Source of the DNA: Aradus depressus
Lineage: Eukaryota; Arthropoda; Insecta; Hemiptera; Aradidae
DNA length: 64,000 nucleotides
NCBI GenBank assembly: GCA_963662175.1
Contig: OY759226.1
Location: 23,544,446 to 23,608,445, forward strand
Direction: 5' to 3'
Shown: in pieces, positions 44,398-55,098 of the stretch
Numbering within the stretch: position 1 is the first letter of the stretch
Layout: every line of letters begins with the position of its first letter
The notes under the pieces: model-generated
Database searches by the model: none
What the model was told of the DNA's origin: nothing
Seen by the model: the letters and a program-made list of their open reading frames with translations, nothing else
Translations under genes and position numbers: made by a program

Positions 44398-44880
44398 TTT
44401 TTCCATCATATTACTCCAGTTTAAAATAATACTGAATATGACGAGCTTTGAATTATATTTTTAAATGCAATACTTTTCAAGGCACCGAAGGACGGCATGC
44501 TCAAAAGTGTAGGTAGGCGATTTTTCCATCATATTACTCCAATCGGACAACATACTCAATATGACGAGCTTTGAATTATATTTTTAAATGCAATACTTTT
44601 CAAGGCACCGAAGGACGGCATGCTCAAAAGTGTAGGTAGGCGATTTTTCCATCATATTACTCCAATCGGACAACATACTCAATATGACGAGCTTTGAGTT
44701 ATATTTTTAAATGCAATACTTTTCAAGGCACCGAAGGACGGCATGCTCAAAATTGTAGGTAGGCGATTATTCCATCATTATACTTCAGTTTAAAATAATA
44801 CTGAATACAATGATGATGATGATCATGCTAGGACATGATATGGTAGGCTACACGAATGCAGGGTTCGACATGTTAGATCA
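44398..44880 (+). repeat. 123-bp tandem repeat, about 3.5 units
   Basis: TTTTTCCATCATATTACTCC starts at 44398, 44521, 44644 and (mutated) 44767. Each unit carries CCGAAGGACGGCATGCTCAA, close to the reversed SINE-A block CCGAAGGACGGCGTGCTTAA. Confidence 0.88.
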
Positions 44881-44999
44881 CGAAAGTGCCTGTTCAAGGT
44901 CACGAAATCAGTCTTTAAAAATATAAAAATTGTTACTAGTGGGCTAATTAAAAAAAATATAGGGGCACAGGCGAGGGGTGAGATAAAAATGTAAAGCAG

Positions 45000-45476
45000 G
45001 GTTTAGAGGGAGAGCGGAAACTTATAGAGGTTTAGAGGAAGAGCGGAAACTTATTGAGGTTTAGAGGGGGAGGGGAACTTATTGAGGTTTAGAGGAAGAG
45101 CGGAAACTTATTGAGGTTTAGAGTGAGAGCGGAAACTTATTTAGATGGGGAAGTAGATTGGTAGTGATTCAAAGGACAAAAATTGAGATCAAAAAATTAG
45201 GGGAGGGGGGGGGTTATTGAGGTTTAGAGGGAGAGCGGAAACTTATTGAGGTTTAGAGGGAGAGCGGAAACTTATTGGGGTTTAGAGGGAGAGTGGAAAC
45301 TTATTAAGGTTAGGAGGGAGAGCGGAAACTTATTGGGGTTTAGAGGGAGAGTGGAAACTTATTAAGGTTAGGAGGGAGAGTGGAAACTTATTGAGTTTTA
45401 GAGGGAGAGTGTAAACTTATTGAGGTTTAGAGGGAGAGTGTAAACTTATTGAGGTTTAGAGGGAGAGCCTCGAGGG
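45000..45476 (+). repeat. 29-bp minisatellite, around 14 units in two blocks
   Basis: GGTTTAGAGGGAGAGCGGAA followed by ACTTATTGA, with AGTGGAA and AGTGTAA variants. Interrupted at 45139-45217 by sequence including TTAGATGGGGAAGTAGATTG, the Rep-C outer end. Confidence 0.92.
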
Positions 45477-45663
45477 AGAGCCGAACGCTCGAGCCTCGAG
45501 ATCATGCCTCTCTCCCTCGCTCGTGTCGCCTTCTCTCTTGGGGAACGTGACATGACGTCACACTTTTTCGAACATGCGGCCCGTCGCATCGATTTATTAG
45601 ACGTAGTCACGTCAAAAAAAAAAAAATGTCCAATTATTTTTTGCACAATTTGAAAGTGCAATA

Positions 45664-46006
45664 TTAGGTTAGGTTTTATGACTCATGCCCGGGCTTTAAC
45701 TACGAGGTCATATCGCCGACTAACAGAGCGCTCTTTTGTCACTCTGGTGGACATGAGCCCGTCTCTACTGTGGGAGTCCTAAATTTTGTCTATTCTAAAT
45801 TTTTATTCACCTAGGGTAGGGGGTCTTTAACGAGTACCTGACATCGTAGGCTCGGGATTATCGCTTAACGTCCCATCCGAAGGACGACGTGCTTAAGTTT
45901 ATTTTACCTCCCAGATAAAATAAACAAAGGGCCTCGGCCGGGTTTCGAACCCACGACCTTGAGCTCAGAAGTCCAGCACGCATACCACTGAGCTACCGGC
46001 GCCCTC
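45664..46006 (-). mobile_element. SINE-A copy, full length
   Basis: TAGGTTAGGTTTTATGACTC to CCGGCGCCCTC. No clear target-site duplication. Confidence 0.88.
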
Positions 46007-46367
46007 CTTATTTTATTATATATACCTTTTTTTTCCTCCTTCTTTTTACCTATTATTTTGTACGTAACTGTATGCTTTCGGTGTACCTTATGCTTTCGGT
46101 GTACCTATATATATATATTTTTTTTTTTCATTTTTATTTTTTATTTACATTTTAATGTTTAATGTCATTCATCAAATTTATTTATGGTTTATACCGATTG
46201 TAAATATTCAAAATAAAGTATTTAATAATTTAAAAAAAATATAGTTATTGTGACTCATGTCCGGGCTTTGTAGGGAAAAACGCTTAAAAATTGCTGTCCC
46301 CCACCCTTATCACCAAAAGGATCGCTCAGAAAAATCTGAGAAAAAATCATGAACATTGAGAATTAGC

Positions 46368-46657
46368 GTTAATGGAAATCGAGGTTCAGTCGTGTGAAAG
46401 AAAATGCAAAATTTGGCCAACGTTTCGAAAACTATTTATTTTCTTCTTCAGGACCTTATAATGACTTGAGTGGATGTGTGTGGTGACGGTGTTGTGAGTT
46501 TGTGCACTCACTACACTGGACACAAACTCACAACACCGTCACCACACACATCCACTCAAGTCATTATAAGGCCCTGAAGAAGAAAATAAATAGTTTTCGA
46601 AACGTTGGCCAAATTTTGCATTTTCTTTCACACGACAGAACCTCGATTTCCATTAAC
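46368..46657. repeat. Large palindrome, ~136-bp arms, 16-base loop, with hammerhead-like phrases
   Basis: Left arm 46368-46504, right arm 46521-46657. Both arms carry CTGAAGA, a GAAAA/TTTTC stem and GAAACGTTGGCC (plus strand 46574-46603, minus strand 46422-46451). Only a few mismatches separate the arms. Confidence 0.9.
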
Positions 46658-46920
46658 ATTGAAAAGATACTGTCGACTCTATAAATCATTTTGAGAATTA
46701 GATGAAGATTAAGCCAAAATGGAAAAATTCTAGGGCAATCAATTGTTATTTAACAATTCAATTGTTTATTTCTTTATAACTGGGGGGTTGATGGCACTAA
46801 TTGTGCAAGTTTGTGTTCTGACAGTTAAAAATTGTCTATTAAATCAAGAAGAAAAATAATAACATTAAGGCGTAGTCAAGGCCCACGCCGTAGATTTTCC
46901 GTGAAAACGTCGAGATAAAA

Positions 46921-47070
46921 TCATTTTTCATTTTCTTTTCGATGCTGCCGTAGCTCTTGCATTTGCTCGGCACTAGACTTTTTAGGTTTTTTAAATTTCT
47001 TTTGATGCGAGCTTTCCTCTGATTTGCGTTTTCTATAATTCCGCGCATATTTACGATTCATATGAGACAT
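46921..47070 (-). CDS. Candidate 49-aa basic ORF, possibly the first exon of a transposon or host gene
   Basis: The minus-strand ATG at 47070 opens a 49-codon frame rich in Lys and Arg: MSHMNRKYARNYRKRK, then KKPKKSSAEQMQELRQ. Known: SAE/QRMRELRxRR-like basic openings are common in insect transposase and helicase ORFs. The 400 bases upstream (47071-47470) are unusually GC-rich and CpG-containing for this window and free of the common repeats, as a 5' region would be. The stop after 49 codons may be genuine or may hide a splice site. Confidence 0.3.
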   Translation of the reverse strand: MSHMNRKYARNYRKRKSEESSHQKKFKKPKKSSAEQMQELRQHRKENEK

Positions 47071-47844
47071 CTTTATTTTTTTTCCAATTTTCAATTTAAT
47101 ACCGATTTTTACATATATTTCGGCGAATATTTTTATTGTTTCACTTTAAGTCCTAGTAGTGATCCTCAAGCTCTTTACAATGACACCCGAATCAACGTCC
47201 TATCTAAACGCATTATCACGCTACACTAATTTCTAATTTTACACAACGCTAATTCGCAACCATCATCCGCCGGCGCCCACACTAGCCCTACAACGTCACA
47301 GGCAAAACAAACACGTACAGACATGCTCTATCCATTGTGACCTCAACCGTTGTTATCGCATTATTAGTCTCGTAGTTATTATCGATTGAAATCTGACGGT
47401 ATTTTGTAACACAAGAAAGTTTGACTGGCTATCACTGTGCTTAACGAGCCAATAGACGTTTTCACGTAAAAAAAAAAAAAAATCGTTTACATAACCTTTC
47501 CTATCGGTACTTTATATATCTGTATTTATATCCTGGCTCATCCTCTGTTACTTACACAATACGTACAGATGTAACACGAAACCAGATGATCTCAAGACGT
47601 AACAACGTAATGCGATCTTAAAAGATATAATCAGATATAAATACAACAACCAGCTATTAATTTTACTTAATAAAGATAATAAAAAAAAAAAATACTCAAA
47701 AAAAACAGCTGTTTTACAAAGATTACATAAGAACACATGTTTGGAACTTAATACCAGAGATAAGTTCCCAGATATAACATGTAAAGGTATTAGTCACAGT
47801 TTTCAGGATACCAAATATTAGAAAGTTATTTCCTTTTACTTTCT
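47071..47844. other. Repeat-free stretch, possible 5' region of the 46921-47070 ORF
   Basis: 47160-47460 has more G+C and CpG than most of the window and none of the common repeats. 47470-47840 is AT-rich without features. Confidence 0.3.
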
Positions 47845-47960
47845 CGACTATACGAAGTATAGGGGAAGTTATGTGTTCACTGAAAAAATTCGATGCCGAG
47901 TTCTCAACGGAATTTCATATTTTTCCAATTTCCAGATTCATAAATATGAAAACAATATAT
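47845..47960 (+). repeat. Rep-C inner end
   Basis: CTATACGAAGTATAGGGGAA, GATGCCGAGTTCTCAACGGA and CCAGATTCATAAATATGAAA. Confidence 0.72.
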
Positions 47961-48324
47961 CAATTTTATTTTCTTTCTTAATAATGAAACTCACCTATCA
48001 TAGAATATGATCGTTTTAATGAAAATATGATCTGAACTAATTTTTTAGGAAATTTCATTCTGTTTATTTTAGGTCTGATACATTTTCATGTTATCTGTTA
48101 CCGTTCTCAAGTTATTTATGAAAATGTATGCTTCAATGTGTACGGCTATTGTACATGTGAGTAACTGTGACGTCAAGAAGGCAGACAGTTAGTTTTATAT
48201 GTTGTGGTGTGTTCAGAAAGCGTGGCCAAGGAGTGGTAACAAACAGGATAGGATGTTACTTCAGAAAAAAAGGTTGGTGAATCACAGTCTATATGCTTCC
48301 CTCGCACGTTTCTCTGATTTGGTG

Positions 48325-48685
48325 GAAATTTAATAGAGATTTCTGAATCTTCATACTAAAAGTCGTCTACATACATTCATTACATCGACAATTATAAGGG
48401 CTATAAGTCGAGACCCTTTCCTTTTCATTTCGCACGATTTCGCACTTAAATATACTATTCTAGTCCTTTTTATAGGGGGCCATCCCCTGGAGTTCGAATC
48501 CCGTCCGGAAGTGAGTTAAATGCCCAGGCATTTAACTACGAGGTCATATTGCCTACTACCAGAGCGCTCTTACGTCACACTGGTGGACATGAGCTCGACT
48601 CTATTATGGGAGTCCTAAATTTTGCCTACCCTAAATTTTTATTCACCTAGGGCAGGGGTCTTTAACGAGTACCTGACATTGTACC
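48325..48685. mobile_element. Composite: repeat segment, SINE-B scrap and reversed SINE-A fragment
   Basis: TTTCATTTCGCACGATTTCG, then SINE-B B box GTTCGAATCCCGTCCGGAAG, then the reversed SINE-A from GCATTTAACTACGAGGTC to GAGTACCTGACATTG. The same three-part order recurs at 54231-54684. Confidence 0.78.
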
Positions 48686-48720
48686 TTCTTTCGTAGCTCA
48701 CTGGTTTATTTGTCCTTGGC

Positions 48721-48868
48721 TCATCTCTGTACTTCAACTGTGTTAACCTTAACACAACTCTCATTAGACTGTGCTTGTCTATACAAAACAGCTGATCGGC
48801 GGCATTTTTTTTTTCTTTTTGATCGTTGGTTGTTCTCCATTCATTCAAGCAAAATCGAATGTTTATAC
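48721..48868 (+). repeat. Rep-G copy 3, partial
   Basis: CTCTCATTAGACTGTGCTTG, ACAAAACAGCTGATCGGCGG and GATCGTTGGTTGTTCTCCAT. Confidence 0.65.
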
Positions 48869-49127
48869 AAAATTTAACGATTTTCTTCATTATAATTGAT
48901 TTTGGAATACTTTAATACTTACAATATGTGTATTTTTTTACATCACATCATATATGTTTCTTGTATAGTAATGTACTAGTTGTGTTATCCGTCCAATTGA
49001 TTATTGTTAGTAGATATATAGGGATAAGCAGTAGCAGGTTTAGCCTGATCAGGTTAGCGAGGGGCCTCTTCGAAAATTTTATTTATCTTCATTATTTCTA
49101 AATTCAGTGAAAAAAAATTATGACAAT

Positions 49128-49425
49128 GTACTTCCCCAGAACAAATTAATCAATTAACTTTTCCTGCCCTCTCCAAAACCAGACAAACGTTTGCACTAAT
49201 ATTCAACAGTTGACTTACATAGAAGCTTCTAAATCCTCATAACCAAATTTTATGTCGATAAATTCATTACATTTGCAGTTATTAGGGATTTTGAATTGAG
49301 TCCTCTCCCCTTCCTTTTGGTCGATTTGGCTGAAAATCATCAGGTGTCGTCGTTAATGGGTTCTGAATTCACATATAAAATTTCAGGAAATTGGAAGTTA
49401 TCATGTTCACTGGCAGACAACATAT
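49128..49425 (-). repeat. Rep-C copy
   Basis: TACTTCCCCAGAACAAATTA, GTTGACTTACATAGAAGCTT, ATAAATTCATTACATTTGCA and TCGATTTGGCTGAAAATCAT. Confidence 0.8.
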
Positions 49426-49429
49426 TTTT

Positions 49430-50275
49430 ATTAGGACCCTTTTCGTTAATTTAGTTGATCAGCAAACAATTTCTACAGGTGTGATAATATTATTTATTAT
49501 TATGTTTATTTTAATTATTTTTTTTTTTTATTATATATTTTTGTTATTATCACAATGAAGAGAGGTGTCTTGTTACTTGCCCCAGGTGCTACAGACCACC
49601 TTTCCTAAGTAATCCATGTCTTCCTGCTGTCGCTTCACGCCCCATCTTGTACACTTTACATTCTTATGTTGATTCATAAAGGGGACCTTCACAAAACCTG
49701 TTTACCATTGAGCCCTGAAGATATTATTAAGATTCGCCTGGAGACATAATTGAAAAGTCCCTAAATAAGACATCTCTAGTGATACTCTACCAAATCGCTA
49801 GCGAAAATTTAGTTCGATTAATTTGCCCGGAAATAAATTTATTATTATTATTGTGAAACACTTAATAAAAAGTAAAGAAAAAACGTAAATTTTGTAAAAA
49901 ATATTATATATTTCACAAAATATATATATTAATATAGTAACAATACCGAAAGTATATCAAAATATTTTGATTAATAATTAATAATTATTATAATAATTTT
50001 AATTAAGTTGTAACTGGAACCATTTATTTTTGATTTGTTAATGTTATATTGTTCGACTGGTCATTGTCAATGCATTATAGTTTACAATATTACCTAGACC
50101 TTAGAAGGGGTCACACATTTGAAATATGGGGACCGCCTTGTCATAAAATATCTCACAGCTTGACAATTTAGCTTAGTTAGGAATGTCTGACGTCATGGGG
50201 AACACCAGTAGGGAGGGTAAGGGGTTCCTCGAGAGGCTGACATTCTGAAAATTAACTTAGTCTTATCTCTTATGC
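49430..50275. other. Rep-F fragment, then AT-rich DNA; no gene
   Basis: The Rep-F end (AGGACCCTTTTCGTTAATTT) lies at 49429-49500. The remainder is AT-rich and unclassified. Confidence 0.4.
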
Positions 50276-50281
50276 TTTTGG

Positions 50282-50306
50282 CTGAGGATGGTAGAAATAC
50301 CGAAAG
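50282..50306 (+). ncRNA. Hammerhead-like phrase
   Basis: CTGAGGA, stem GGTA/TACC interrupted by GAAA, then GAAAGTACTCCCAT. Same family as 22504-22527 (minus). Box I carries G where hammerheads have T, so activity is unlikely without changes elsewhere. Confidence 0.3.
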
Positions 50307-50526
50307 TACTCCCATGTATATATAGTTAGTGAAATTAGACAATATATTAAATAAACAAGTTTTATTTTATTTTTTCAAGACTACTTGATGCCCAGCAATC
50401 CACGCCTGTGGGCCCCCCTATCCACTAGTAAACTAGTATCGGTCTTTAAAATTTTTTTAACGTATTTATTACGTATGTACGTTTAATATATACATATGTA
50501 GACCCATATTTTTATCTAGAACTCAA

Positions 50527-50602
50527 GTAATAGAATAGCCGAGTGGGTCAAGGCGTAGGTTTAAGTTGTGTACGTGCTAACGGTCGTAGGTTCTAATTCA
50601 TA
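50527..50602 (+). pseudogene. Degenerate tRNA-like sequence (Leu/Ser type) or SINE head
   Basis: TAGCCGAGTGGGTCAAGGCG resembles a type II tRNA A box/D arm and GGTTCTAATTC a B box. The acceptor stem does not pair and an A-rich tail follows, more like a retroposed copy than a working tRNA gene. Confidence 0.4.
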
Positions 50603-51709
50603 GTTGAATTCAATTTAAAAAAAAAACGAATTAATAATAAAAAAAGTGAAATTTATTCATATATATAATATAAATAATTAAAACTAATTTTTTTTTACAA
50701 CCTATAGGTTCTGATTTACTTGGAGTAAGGTCCCTATTAGTTCCATAAATTAGGATGTCCTCGTAAGGAACGAAGTTGAATGTGCGTTACCTTTCTAACT
50801 AGGATCTTATAGAGTTATCACATTCAGACGTTATTAGGACTGAGTTCAGAACTCGGTTGTCCTGGATACAACTTTATGAAAAACGAACCTAAATTTCTAG
50901 TCGGGTCATTGCTCTAGTCAATTTAAACGCGCGGGTTTTCAAACAGCCTTGCCTTTCATATGCTAGCAAATATTTTTTCGGTGCTGTTTATGGTGCCCCC
51001 CTGGGCTAATCCAGAACTGCTCGTCACACAATTTAGTTATATATATAGTGTAGTATAGTTATATATATATAGTTAAATATATATATGTAGTATTGATTAA
51101 TAGGCCACATTGTTTTCGGACAGAGAGAGCAAACACTGAATTGATTGATTTAACCGAACGATTATTGGAAATAAAATCGCGGTGTACATATTAGGCGTTT
51201 CTTGTCAGTTGGTAGTCTTCGGCTATCTTGTCCCGGGTGGTCCCCGTTACCATTTTTTTTTCCTTTTGTTCTATGCTATTCGCTTCGTTTTAAAATGAAA
51301 CCACACCAAGACAAAAACTATTAATGGTGCGTTAGTTGAATTCGGTTCGGAGGCCGGAGAGAGACAGGCGAGCGGTCTCGTTTGTGCCGCCGCCCCGAGT
51401 TGAAAAATACAAGAATTTCCACAGCTTCCTAAAAAGATGGCGACCAAAAAAAAAAAAAAAAAAAAAAAAAAAAACAAGGTATAGGTATATAACATTAGGT
51501 ATGGTTCAGTAGAGAACCTAGGGCGGGTCTTCAAGGTGGAAAACCGACAACTGACATCTCCGCATTTTTCTCTCACAAGATTTATCGCCTGTGTTTAGCT
51601 ATTTTCGAGTTTATTTTCCCGAATACTTTTTTTTATATAGCGATCAGTTCTGCAATCATCACAATACAATCAGCGTGAAAATTCATACTATTTTAGGAAA
51701 CAAAAAAAA
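50603..51709. other. No gene seen; poly-A run
   Basis: Unique-looking DNA. About 25 A lie at 51448-51475 and small AT palindromes at 51040-51090. Confidence 0.35.
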
Positions 51710-51950
51710 AAAATATATCAGTGAAATACCAGCAATGTATTTCTTCAGCATGAATTATTCAAATGTTTTCTCTCTCCCTCTAAAATTAGTGGACCGTTTG
51801 CGCTAATATTCTATAGTTGACTTACATAGGGGCTACTAAATCCTCATACTAAATTTTGTATCGATAAATTCATTACATCGACAGTTATTCGAGTTTTTGA
51901 ATACCCTGCAGCCGATATCACTGAAATTTGACAGGTTACGTCCAGGATTG
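51710..51950 (-). repeat. Rep-C copy
   Basis: GCAATGTATTTCTTCAGCAT, GTTGACTTACATAGGGGCTA, GATAAATTCATTACATCGAC. Confidence 0.75.
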
Positions 51951-52226
51951 CCATCTTTTTTTTGTACAAATAAAGTATATTGGTTATTGAAGATAGAAAA
52001 AAAAAGTACATTGTGTCAAAATAAAGTAACATATTATTTTATTATTTTGCTTAAAAACATATTTTTCATTACTTTTAGCAAATAATTATCACTACTAAAC
52101 AGCTTCACAACGTCTTTACAGTCTATATTTAAGTTAAAGTAAATAAGCAATTAATTTTTTATCAGATTCAGAGACGCTTTGTTTCTTTCGTCTCGCCATT
52201 TGCTATTTATCACAGAAAAACACTAA

Positions 52227-52421
52227 TTAACCAATCACCATATTCGATTTCCCACTGACTTTTATACTTCTGCAATCGTTTAGTCTTCTGTTTCGTTGTA
52301 TCAATCTTTTTGACGCATTTTTTCGATGTAATATATTCACTATTTGATCCGTTTCACCATTAAAATTACGTTTTGTAGGTGTGCATGGAGTACTTTGTAT
52401 ACTAAGGTTGTCCCTGTCCAT
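52227..52421 (-). CDS. Candidate first coding exon, unknown function
   Basis: A minus-strand ATG in a good context (ATCATGG) opens 64 codons: MDRDNLSIQSTPCTPTKRN, then polar sequence. The upstream DNA (52425-52520) has several TGTCA/TGACA motifs of the kind often seen near insect promoters (inference). A second minus-strand ATG context (CAAATGG) opens MARRKKQSVSESDKK at 52134-52199 just downstream. No domain recognised. Confidence 0.28.
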   Translation of the reverse strand: MDRDNLSIQSTPCTPTKRNFNGETDQIVNILHRKNASKRLIQRNRRLNDCRSIKVSGKSNMVIG

Positions 52422-52809
52422 GATTTACTACAACATAAATTGCACTTAATCCGCCTCACACAAAACGAACAGGAAGTTTTGACAATGACATTGACAATGT
52501 TGACATTTGAGGTTAGGATGCGTTCAAAAACGAAAGTTTATGTGGCGACAGCCACAGAGTATATTCGTCGATTTATCGATTCGGCAACAATCGATAACGT
52601 CACCGACCCCAGTAAATCTGTCGTTCTGTTTTACGCAAAAATTCTTACGACCAACCTTTTTTTGCATGTTATAATATAACATATTATATAAAATGAACTC
52701 CAGAGAAATCAAATCATGCGAAATAAAGTATTTTCGCGTACTTTATTGTTCTCATAAAGTATAGAGTACAATTACCCGAAATAACGTACAATACTTTATA
52801 ATAACCAAC

Positions 52810-53490
52810 CCTAGTTACGTCCCTTATTGGGTTTGAATTTCATATATGAAATTTCATTTGGATACATTCATTCTATCGGCAGTTATAAGATTTTTATGTT
52901 AAGCTTCCCCCTAATCCGCTTCATCCCTTTGGTCAATTTCACAAGAATCCAAAAATTCGATTAAAAAAAAAAAATTCTGTCTGTGTTTAACTTCCGTTAT
53001 AATGAATGTATCGACATGAAATTTTATATATGAATCCAAAAACCTCTATTGATGACACATATCGATTCTCAGCCGATTCGGCCAAAGGGAAAAAGGGGAT
53101 TAGGGGGGAGGCCTAACTCAAAAACTCTAATAACTGTAGTTGTCATGAATGTATCGACACTAAATTTTATATATCAATTCAAAACCTCATAAGAACGAAA
53201 CTTATTAATTTTCAGCGGAATCGGTAAAAGAGAAAGGGGGGATCAGAAGGCGGCTCAACTCTAAAACCTCAATAACTGCCGATATAATGAATGTATCGAC
53301 ATGAAATTTTATATGTGAATCCAAAAACTTCTATTCATGACACATATCGATTTTCAGCCGATTCGGCCAAAGGGAAAAAGGGGATTAGGGGGGAGGCTTA
53401 ACTCAAAAACTCTAATAACTGTATAAAATGAATGTATCGATATGATATAATGAATGTATCGACATGAAATTTCATGAAGTCAGAACTCAA
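52810..53490 (+). repeat. Rep-C, several internal units in tandem
   Basis: AATGAATGTATCGACATGAA recurs at about 53000, 53150 (variant), 53288 and 53455, with GGATTAGGGGGGAGGC blocks between. The first ~110 bases read in the opposite orientation. Confidence 0.75.
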
Positions 53491-54133
53491 TGATCCATGT
53501 GTACAATCAGTTCCATTGTACAATATTTATTCTAGATAAATCACAACAATGATTCTTAAGGTTTAGGTGGTTCAGAAAAAAAAAAAAAAAAAAAAAAACC
53601 TGGTGGTTGTGTATAAAGACGAAGGAAACCGGCTATAAATTGTGTATAATAAAAGAGGCGGGATATGGAACTACCGCTAGGTTTTTTTTTTATTTTGGTT
53701 TTTTTGGAGAAAAAAACACGTTTGTGGAGAGATAAGTGGGAGAAGGGGGACTTACACACACGCAGATAGGTAGACAACACACACATATACAAAGACAGAC
53801 AGAACACACATACACAACAACACACAAACACATAGAAGGCGGAGGTATAGCTCCTTCCGTTTCCGGCACAGCTGATCACTACTACCTGGTTCATAGACCA
53901 TACATAGCTAGGTGACTACTCCAGTCGTACCAGAGTTGTTTTCATCAATGGGATCCTTTAGGAAAAATGGAATTTATCAATGAAAATATTGGTACCTTGA
54001 ACACTGTACACGTTACTTGGAGGGTGTTCGTTCAGTGTATATGTGTTAACTCACATTTTGAGATATTCAACTTTTAAGATTTTTGGTTAAAGGAATAATG
54101 AAGAGATATTAATAAGTTTGATTTATTTATGCA
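53491..54133. other. No gene; A-run and CA-rich DNA
   Basis: A-run at 53575-53599, CACACA-rich stretch at 53755-53830. The minus-strand ORF over it is low complexity. Confidence 0.4.
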
Positions 54134-54233
54134 AGGTCATATCACCTACAACCAGAGCGCTCTTTCGTCACTCTGGTGGACATGAGCCCGACTCTACTGT
54201 GGGAGTCCTAAATTTTGTCTACTCTAAATTTGG
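54134..54233 (-). mobile_element. SINE-A fragment
   Basis: GCAAGGTCATATCACCTACA through GGGAGTCCTAAATTTTG. Confidence 0.72.
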
Positions 54234-54684
54234 TTGAAATTTAATAGAGACTTCTGAATCTTCATACTAAATGTCGTCTACATACATTCATTACAACGAC
54301 AATTATAAGGGTTACAAGTCGAGACCCTTTCCTTTTCATTTCGCACGATTTCGCATTTATATACTATTCTAGACCATTCAGCGTAAGGCTATGGTCGCAT
54401 GGTCTCACCATGGTTTGCGGGTTCGAATCCCGTCCGGAAGTGACCCTGCCCGGGCATTTAACTACGAGGTCATATTGCCTACTACCACAGCGCTCTTTCA
54501 TCACTCTGGTGGACATGAGCCCGACTTCACAATGGGAGTCCTGACTTTTGCCTACCCTACATTTTTATTTACCTAGGGAGGGGTCTTTAGCGAGTACCAT
54601 GACATTGTAAATGCTCGGTACCATCGCTTAATGTCCCATCCGAAGAAGGCAAGAACGCATACCAATGAGCTAACGGTGCCCTCT
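54231..54684. mobile_element. Composite: repeat segment, SINE-B fragment and reversed SINE-A
   Basis: Same order as 48325-48685, but less truncated. The SINE-B part (GCTATGGTCGCATGGTCTCA, B box GGTTCGAATCC) runs about 54376-54446 and the reversed SINE-A continues to GCTAACGGTGCCCTC at 54684. Confidence 0.78.
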
Positions 54685-54827
54685 TCAATTTAATATTTTA
54701 AATGGAGTTAAGTGAAATGTGTAATTTCTGTTCTTGATTCCATACCACAAAAAGTTTTAATTTTCTTAACACATTTTTGCGAATTAAACCATATTGAAGC
54801 GTAATGATTTTAAAGGAATCATTTGGG

Positions 54828-55098
54828 TTGTCTCATGCCCGGGCTTCAATTACAAGGTCATATTACCAACTACCAGAGCCCTCTTTCGTCGCTCCAAATC
54901 CGCTATGGGAGTCCTACATTTTTTCTCTTCACCCAGGATATGTTAATAGTTTTTTAACGAGTGCCAGATATCTAACAAACTTGGGACAGTAGCTTAACGT
55001 CCCATCCGAAGGACGGTGTGCTCAAGGCCAGTTTTCGAAGCTACTATCTTGAGAGCTCAGTAGGCTAGAACAACTACCTCTGAGCTACCGGCGCCCTT
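54828..55098 (-). mobile_element. SINE-A copy, old
   Basis: GTCTCATGCCCGGGCTTCAA to GAGCTACCGGCGCCC, with several deletions in the body. Confidence 0.75.

Larger units (their letters stand above)
44257..45615. other. Region bounded by a perfect 16-bp inverted repeat
   Basis: TTGACGTGACTACGTC at 44257-44272 and its exact complement GACGTAGTCACGTCAA at 45600-45615 bracket 1.36 kb holding two tandem arrays. Possibly a non-autonomous DNA element with satellite-like interior; no target-site duplication found. Confidence 0.45.

Noticed and set aside
53556..53894. 112-codon minus-strand ORF
   Set aside because: Made of poly-Phe from an A-run and Cys/Val from CA-rich DNA. Low-complexity artefact.
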